Assembly (NCBI GenBank): GCA_964557205.1
Contig: CAZKZI010000001.1
Span: forward strand, 30,581-94,580
Length of the DNA stretch: 64,000 nucleotides
From: JAQVQN01 sp964557205
Lineage (GTDB): Bacteria > Verrucomicrobiota > Kiritimatiellia > RFP12 > UBA1067
Reading direction: 5' to 3'
Shown here: positions 60,278-64,000 of the stretch, piece after piece
Numbering within the stretch: the first letter of the stretch is position 1
Layout: every line of letters starts with the position of its first letter
Notes under the pieces: generated by a model
The model's database searches: none
What the model saw: only the letters and a program-made list of their open reading frames with translations
What the model was told of the DNA's origin: nothing
Made by a program: the position numbers and the translations under genes

Positions 60278-61147
60278 ATGACACTTTCAGGAACTTTTAC
60301 CGCTTTAGTAACGCCGTTTAACAATGATGGCAGTGTCGATTACACCGCCCTGCGTAATCTGGTGCAGTGGCAGATTGCGAATGGTGTCGAGGGTTTTGTG
60401 CCAACGGGCACAACGGGCGAATCCCCCACACTGAATTTCGATGAGCACATCAAAGTGATCGAGACCACAATCGAAGCTGCTGCAGGAAAAGCCAAAGTCA
60501 TAGCGGGCACCGGCGCAAATTCGACATCCGAGGCCTTGGGACTTACGCGCGCGGTGCTTAACTCGGGTGTCGACGCCTCGCTGCAGGTGACACCCTATTA
60601 TAACCGTCCGAACGCCGAAGGCCTTTACCGCCATTTCGCGGCAGTGGCCGACCTCGGACTTCCCGTAGTCCTGTACAATGTTCCCGGGCGCTCCGGACGG
60701 GAAATACCTTTGGATGTGGTTGTGCGCCTCTCGGCGCACGAGCAAGTGGCGGCCATAAAAGAGGCCGCTGGAAGCGTGGACCGCGTTAGCGCCATTCGCG
60801 ACGCGTGTGAGTTGCCGGTACTCTCGGGTGACGACAGCCTGGCCCTGCCAATGATCAGCGTCGGCGCCTGCGGCGTGATCAGCGTGGCATCCAATGTCAT
60901 ACCTAAAGAGATGTCGGCCATGGTGCGCCTGGCGCTGACTAACGACTTCCCCGCAGCCCGTGAACTGCACCGTAACTGGTACCCGCTTTTCCGCGACCTT
61001 TTCATTGACACCAACCCAGTGCCTGTTAAAATGGCGCTGGCCATGATGAACCGTGTCGGCCCTGATTTCAGGTTGCCGCTGTGCGAGACTACCGAAAAGG
61101 TCAGAGAACAACTCGCCCACACCTTGCGCAGCTTCGGTCTTATCTAA
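60278..61147 (+). CDS. dapA: 4-hydroxy-tetrahydrodipicolinate synthase
   Basis: The 289-residue enzyme condenses pyruvate with aspartate semialdehyde in lysine/meso-DAP synthesis. It has PTGTTGESPTL, the conserved YNVPGRSG (Tyr and substrate-binding Arg), and the Schiff-base Lys in AAIKEAAG. The arginine distinguishes it from the sugar-acid aldolase relative at 4120. dapB follows immediately. An AAAGG site precedes the ATG. Confidence 0.93.
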   Translation: MTLSGTFTALVTPFNNDGSVDYTALRNLVQWQIANGVEGFVPTGTTGESPTLNFDEHIKVIETTIEAAAGKAKVIAGTGANSTSEALGLTRAVLNSGVDASLQVTPYYNRPNAEGLYRHFAAVADLGLPVVLYNVPGRSGREIPLDVVVRLSAHEQVAAIKEAAGSVDRVSAIRDACELPVLSGDDSLALPMISVGACGVISVASNVIPKEMSAMVRLALTNDFPAARELHRNWYPLFRDLFIDTNPVPVKMALAMMNRVGPDFRLPLCETTEKVREQLAHTLRSFGLI

Positions 61148-61170
61148 CCCTTGGTAAAAAAAGACACAAT

Positions 61171-61983
61171 ATGAAAATCGCGATTCTTGGAGCAGCCGGA
61201 CGCATGGGGCAGAATCTTTTGCGCTGTGCCGGCAGGATAGAAGGATGTGAAATAGTAGCCGTGACAGAGCGTCCCGACCACCCTGCCATCGGTAAAAGCG
61301 TAAACGCCGCTAGCAATACGCGGTTTGACACCCTGCCAGACAACTTATGCTATACTTCGGAGTGGCCTGAGACAGCCGAGGCAATAATCGACTTTACCTT
61401 TCATACAACGACCCCCTCTAACCTGACTAATGCGGTCGCCTGCGGGCAAGCCTATGTGCTGGGCACCACCGGCCTCACAGAAGCTGAAAAATCTGCCGTG
61501 CGCGAAGCCGCCAAGAAAATCCCGATAGTCTGGGCGCCTAACATGAGTCTGGGCATCAACCTGCTGATCGAGCTGGTCCGCCGCTCAGCAGCCGTCTTGG
61601 GGCCGGAATACGACGCGGAGATTGTCGAGGTCCACCACCGTCTGAAAAAGGACGCCCCCAGTGGCACTGCTCTTGGTCTCGCCGAAGCCCTTGCCGACGG
61701 ACGCGGCGTGAAACTCGATGAAGTCGCGTGTTACGGACGCGAAGGCATAACCGGTGAAAGACCCAAAGGTGAGATCGCGATACATGCTTTGCGCGGTGGC
61801 GCGGTGGTCGGTGACCATACTGTAATGTTCGTGGCCGACGAAGAGCGCGTCGAGCTTACCCATAAAGCCGGCAGCCGTGAGGCGTTCGCCTCTGGCGCCC
61901 TGCGTGCCGCACTCTGGCTGGCTGGCCGTGCGCCGGGCATCTATAACATGCGGCATGTGCTAGGCTTTGAGCCCGTGTGCTAG
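61171..61983 (+). CDS. dapB: 4-hydroxy-tetrahydrodipicolinate reductase
   Basis: The 270-residue NAD(P)H-dependent enzyme has the N-terminal GAAGRMGQNLLR motif, the catalytic VEVHHRLKKDAPSGTAL region (H-H-R-x-K and the SGT loop), and a GEIAIHALRGGAVVGDHTVMF strand. ATG 61171 fits the family N-terminus; the frame upstream overlaps dapA. It is paired with dapA for diaminopimelate synthesis. Confidence 0.94.
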   Translation: MKIAILGAAGRMGQNLLRCAGRIEGCEIVAVTERPDHPAIGKSVNAASNTRFDTLPDNLCYTSEWPETAEAIIDFTFHTTTPSNLTNAVACGQAYVLGTTGLTEAEKSAVREAAKKIPIVWAPNMSLGINLLIELVRRSAAVLGPEYDAEIVEVHHRLKKDAPSGTALGLAEALADGRGVKLDEVACYGREGITGERPKGEIAIHALRGGAVVGDHTVMFVADEERVELTHKAGSREAFASGALRAALWLAGRAPGIYNMRHVLGFEPVC

Positions 61984-61997
61984 ATCGGAGGGCCGCA

Positions 61998-62552
61998 GTG
62001 CCAGCCTGCCAACCTTGCCGAATGCCCGCAACCGAAGCCGCGCTTTCCTTGGGCAGCAACTTGGGTGACCGCCTGCAATGGCTTGAGCAAGCGTGCGCCT
62101 TGATCGCCAGCAACCCTGATATCCGCATCATTGCGACTTCCCCTGTCTATGACACTGAGCCGTGCGGCGCTCCAGAAGCTTTCTCCGCTCTTAATTACCT
62201 AAACATGGTTGCTATCGTCGAGACTTCGCTGACGTCCCTTGTCTTCTCCGATGCCATTCATGCGATTGAATTTTTACTGGGCCGATGCCGTTCCGGCAAG
62301 CCTAATCATCCGCGCAACATCGATATCGACATCATCTGTTACGGCAGCCTCTCGATGCATACCCCCTCCCTTATCCTGCCACACCCGCGCGCCCATCTGC
62401 GCCGCTTTGTGCTTCAGCCACTCTCGGATCTCAGGCCGAACATGGTACTAGCCGGCCAAACCAGCACCGTTACGGAGTTGCTGAGCGGTCTGCCGGAAAC
62501 ACCGCGTGTCAAACACCTCGAGCAGGGACTTGCCGCCAGACAGCCGCTGTGA
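61998..62552 (+). CDS. folK: Dihydropteridine pyrophosphokinase FolK
   Basis: The protein of about 184 residues transfers pyrophosphate to 6-hydroxymethyl-dihydropterin in folate synthesis. Seen are ALSLGSNLGDRLQWLEQA, ATSPVYDTEPCG, NYLNMVAIVET, HPRNIDIDIICYG (metal-binding Asp pair) and LPHPRAHLRRFVLQPL. GTG 61998 is chosen because GGAGGG lies 6 bases upstream; ATG 62022 is the alternative. It is 14 bases after dapB. Confidence 0.88.
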   Translation: MPACQPCRMPATEAALSLGSNLGDRLQWLEQACALIASNPDIRIIATSPVYDTEPCGAPEAFSALNYLNMVAIVETSLTSLVFSDAIHAIEFLLGRCRSGKPNHPRNIDIDIICYGSLSMHTPSLILPHPRAHLRRFVLQPLSDLRPNMVLAGQTSTVTELLSGLPETPRVKHLEQGLAARQPL

Positions 62553-62556
62553 TATT
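62530..62556 (+). promoter_or_regulatory. Possible promoter of uxaE, nearly leaderless
   Basis: TTGCCG (62530-62535) and GATATT (62551-62556), the latter preceded by TGT, are 15 bases apart. The layout is the same as at rpmH (8777-8803). The box ends 10 bases before the ATG and no ribosome site is visible. Confidence 0.35.
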
Positions 62557-62566
62557 CTAATAAGTT

Positions 62567-63823
62567 ATGAAGACCTTGGTTAAATACTCTATGGGCATCG
62601 GCGACCGCTTCGGTCAGCAAGGCCGAGCCCAGCTAGAAGCTTTCCGACTTTTAAACCTGAACGAGAAGGTGCTGGCGGCTCCAGTCTGGAACAAATCCAA
62701 CCGCGAACACAATACTGTAGGCACACTTCCCGACACTGTCAGACAGGAGGCCGATGCCGCCGTTAAAAGCTGCGGTTGGGACGAAGCGTATTTCGTAGAT
62801 GCCGACCACATCAACCTTAAGAACGTCGCCCCTTTCATAAAATCCTCCGACTTTTTCACCTTGGATGTAGCGGATTTCATCGGCGAGACCATGGACGAGG
62901 GAGAAATTTACGGTTTTCTCGCGCGACACAATGATCTGGTCGGCACCCATACGATAGAGGGTATCGCCGACCCCGTTACACTCACCCGCCACCAGGCGGC
63001 TGAATACCTTCGCAGCACCCTTTTCGCGATCCGGCAGGCTGGACGCATCTTCAAGCATATCGTTAGCGAACGAGGATCCGACGATTTTGTCACCGAGATA
63101 TCCATGGACGAGACCGACATGCCGCAGACGCCTTTGATGCTGCTGGTCATCCTGGCGGCGATCTCCGAAGAGCGTATACCGGTACAGACAATCGCGCCAA
63201 AATTCTCGGGGCGCTTCAACAAGGGCGTCGATTATGTCGGCGACCCGGTCGCTTTCGGCTCAGAGTTTGAGCAGGATGTCTGTGTCACGCGCTATGCTGC
63301 AAAACGTTTCGATCTGCCGCACAACCTCAAGCTCAGCGTACACTCCGGCAGCGACAAATTCTCGCTATATCCCCACATCGCCCGGATTTTGAAGCAACAT
63401 GATGTCGGCGTTCACATCAAGACCGCCGGCACCACCTGGCTCGAAGAGGTTACCGGACTGGCCGCTTCAGAGGGTGAAGGCCTAGCCGTGGCCAAAGATA
63501 TCTACGCGCTGGCGCTTACGCGCTTTGAAGAGCTTTGCGCACCGTATGCCACAGTGATTGATGTCCACCTCGACCGCTTGCCGGACATCGCTGATGTCAG
63601 GTCTTGGAGCGGAGAGCGTTTCGCAGCCGCCTTGCGTCACATTCCTTCCGAGGAGCGCTTCAACTCCGACTTCCGCCAGCTCATGCACGTCTCCTACAAG
63701 ATCGCGGCGGAGCTAGGCGACCGCTATTTGAACGCTTTGACTGCGAACGAGGCCACCGTCGCCGCCCATGTGACAGAAAACATTTACCAGCGCCACCTGA
63801 AACCAATCTTCGGCGACCTGTAG
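62567..63823 (+). CDS. uxaE: Tagaturonate epimerase-like protein (UxaE family)
   Basis: The 418-residue protein resembles UxaE of Thermotoga, which interconverts D-tagaturonate and D-fructuronate in hexuronate (pectin) breakdown. Matching pieces are SMGIGDRFGQQGRAQLEAF, WDEAYFVDADHINLKNVAPFI, DFFTLDVADFIGE, ISMDETDMPQTPLMLL, IAPKFSGRFNKGVDYVGD and LSVHSGSDKFSLYPHI. It fits a carbohydrate-degrading life style. It stands alone after folK without other uronate genes in view. Function is by family only. Confidence 0.8.
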   Translation: MKTLVKYSMGIGDRFGQQGRAQLEAFRLLNLNEKVLAAPVWNKSNREHNTVGTLPDTVRQEADAAVKSCGWDEAYFVDADHINLKNVAPFIKSSDFFTLDVADFIGETMDEGEIYGFLARHNDLVGTHTIEGIADPVTLTRHQAAEYLRSTLFAIRQAGRIFKHIVSERGSDDFVTEISMDETDMPQTPLMLLVILAAISEERIPVQTIAPKFSGRFNKGVDYVGDPVAFGSEFEQDVCVTRYAAKRFDLPHNLKLSVHSGSDKFSLYPHIARILKQHDVGVHIKTAGTTWLEEVTGLAASEGEGLAVAKDIYALALTRFEELCAPYATVIDVHLDRLPDIADVRSWSGERFAAALRHIPSEERFNSDFRQLMHVSYKIAAELGDRYLNALTANEATVAAHVTENIYQRHLKPIFGDL

Positions 63824-64000
63824 CCCCCCGTCAACAACATCAACCCTCCCCCTGCATCCTGAGTCCCCCAGTCCCTGCCCCCCTAAAAGCGAAAAGCATA
63901 CGGGCAGAGCGCACTTCCTCCACCTGTCGGTCCATGCCGCCCCAAAAAAGCGAAGCGGGTGTGGGTCAGGGCGCACTTTGATCGTTTAGCCGGTATTCCG
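63824..64000. other. Terminal intergenic sequence
   Basis: The last 177 bases are C-rich and non-coding in appearance. They hold two imperfect copies of an AAAGCGAA...GGGC(A/G)...GCGCACTT unit (about 63890-63930 and 63945-63980). No RNA gene or promoter was recognised, and the window ends within it. Confidence 0.35.

Noticed and set aside
63604..63981. Open frame overlapping the end of uxaE and the terminal spacer
   Set aside because: Mostly a frame-shifted shadow of uxaE with a Pro/Arg-rich tail and no start signal.
1..64000. CRISPR arrays, tRNA and rRNA genes
   Set aside because: No regular spacer-repeat array and no recognisable tRNA or rRNA sequence was found by eye; the repeats at 54569-55460 are irregular and inverted, not CRISPR.

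Overview
The window reads as chromosome of a Gram-negative, heterotrophic bacterium of the PVC superphylum, most likely Kiritimatiellota or a close relative. This is an inference. It rests on the secreted protein set (SUMF1 domain, sialidase-like, VCBS, DUF1080, discoidin, Tat-exported Gfo/Idh/MocA), on the absence of rpmD from the spc cluster, and on moderately high GC with MurJ, MsbA-like and pilus ATPase genes. No rRNA or tRNA gene was found to settle it.

Layout. Positions 1-8763 (+) hold a carbohydrate-scavenging block: a SUMF1-domain protein, two tandem sialidase-like paralogues, a DHDPS/N-acetylneuraminate-lyase-family aldolase, a sodium:solute symporter and a secreted VCBS-repeat protein. 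Positions 8777-11572 (+) hold the conserved rpmH-rnpA-yidD-yidC cluster. From 49541 down to 11671 every gene is on the minus strand. In order of transcription this stretch has: an electron-transfer block (etfB, ferredoxin-containing etfA, ETF-quinone oxidoreductase, Tat-type Gfo/Idh/MocA oxidoreductase, a membrane-anchored seven-heme cytochrome, an ApbE flavin transferase, a discoidin-like protein) closed by a terminator; gatCAB; two PilB/GspE ATPases around pilT; trxB; an MsbA-like exporter; murJ; ybaB-recR; and a str-S10-spc ribosomal cluster from rpsL to secY that lacks tuf and rpmD. A lactonase-like beta-propeller gene ends the series.

Positions 49542-55666 are accessory DNA: a secreted alpha/beta hydrolase divergent from a DUF1080 protein, an AT-rich GH29 fucosidase gene between 13-bp direct repeats, probable remnants of a type III restriction-modification system, and a GxxExxY gene inside a nest of inverted repeats. 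Positions 55667-63823 (+) return to housekeeping genes: a cell-wall amidase, a membrane protein of unknown function, a PHP-domain protein, dapA, dapB, folK and a UxaE-type tagaturonate epimerase.

The most interesting region is 39915-52218. Soluble flavoprotein electron carriers, a quinone reductase, an exported sugar-oxidoreductase-like protein, a novel-looking heptaheme membrane cytochrome and a flavin transferase share one run of genes. A DUF1080 gene (a family linked to 3-keto-glycoside hydrolysis) lies nearby. This may be an extracytoplasmic sugar-oxidising or cytochrome-linked respiratory system. All functions are assigned from protein motifs and gene order seen by eye; no database search was possible.
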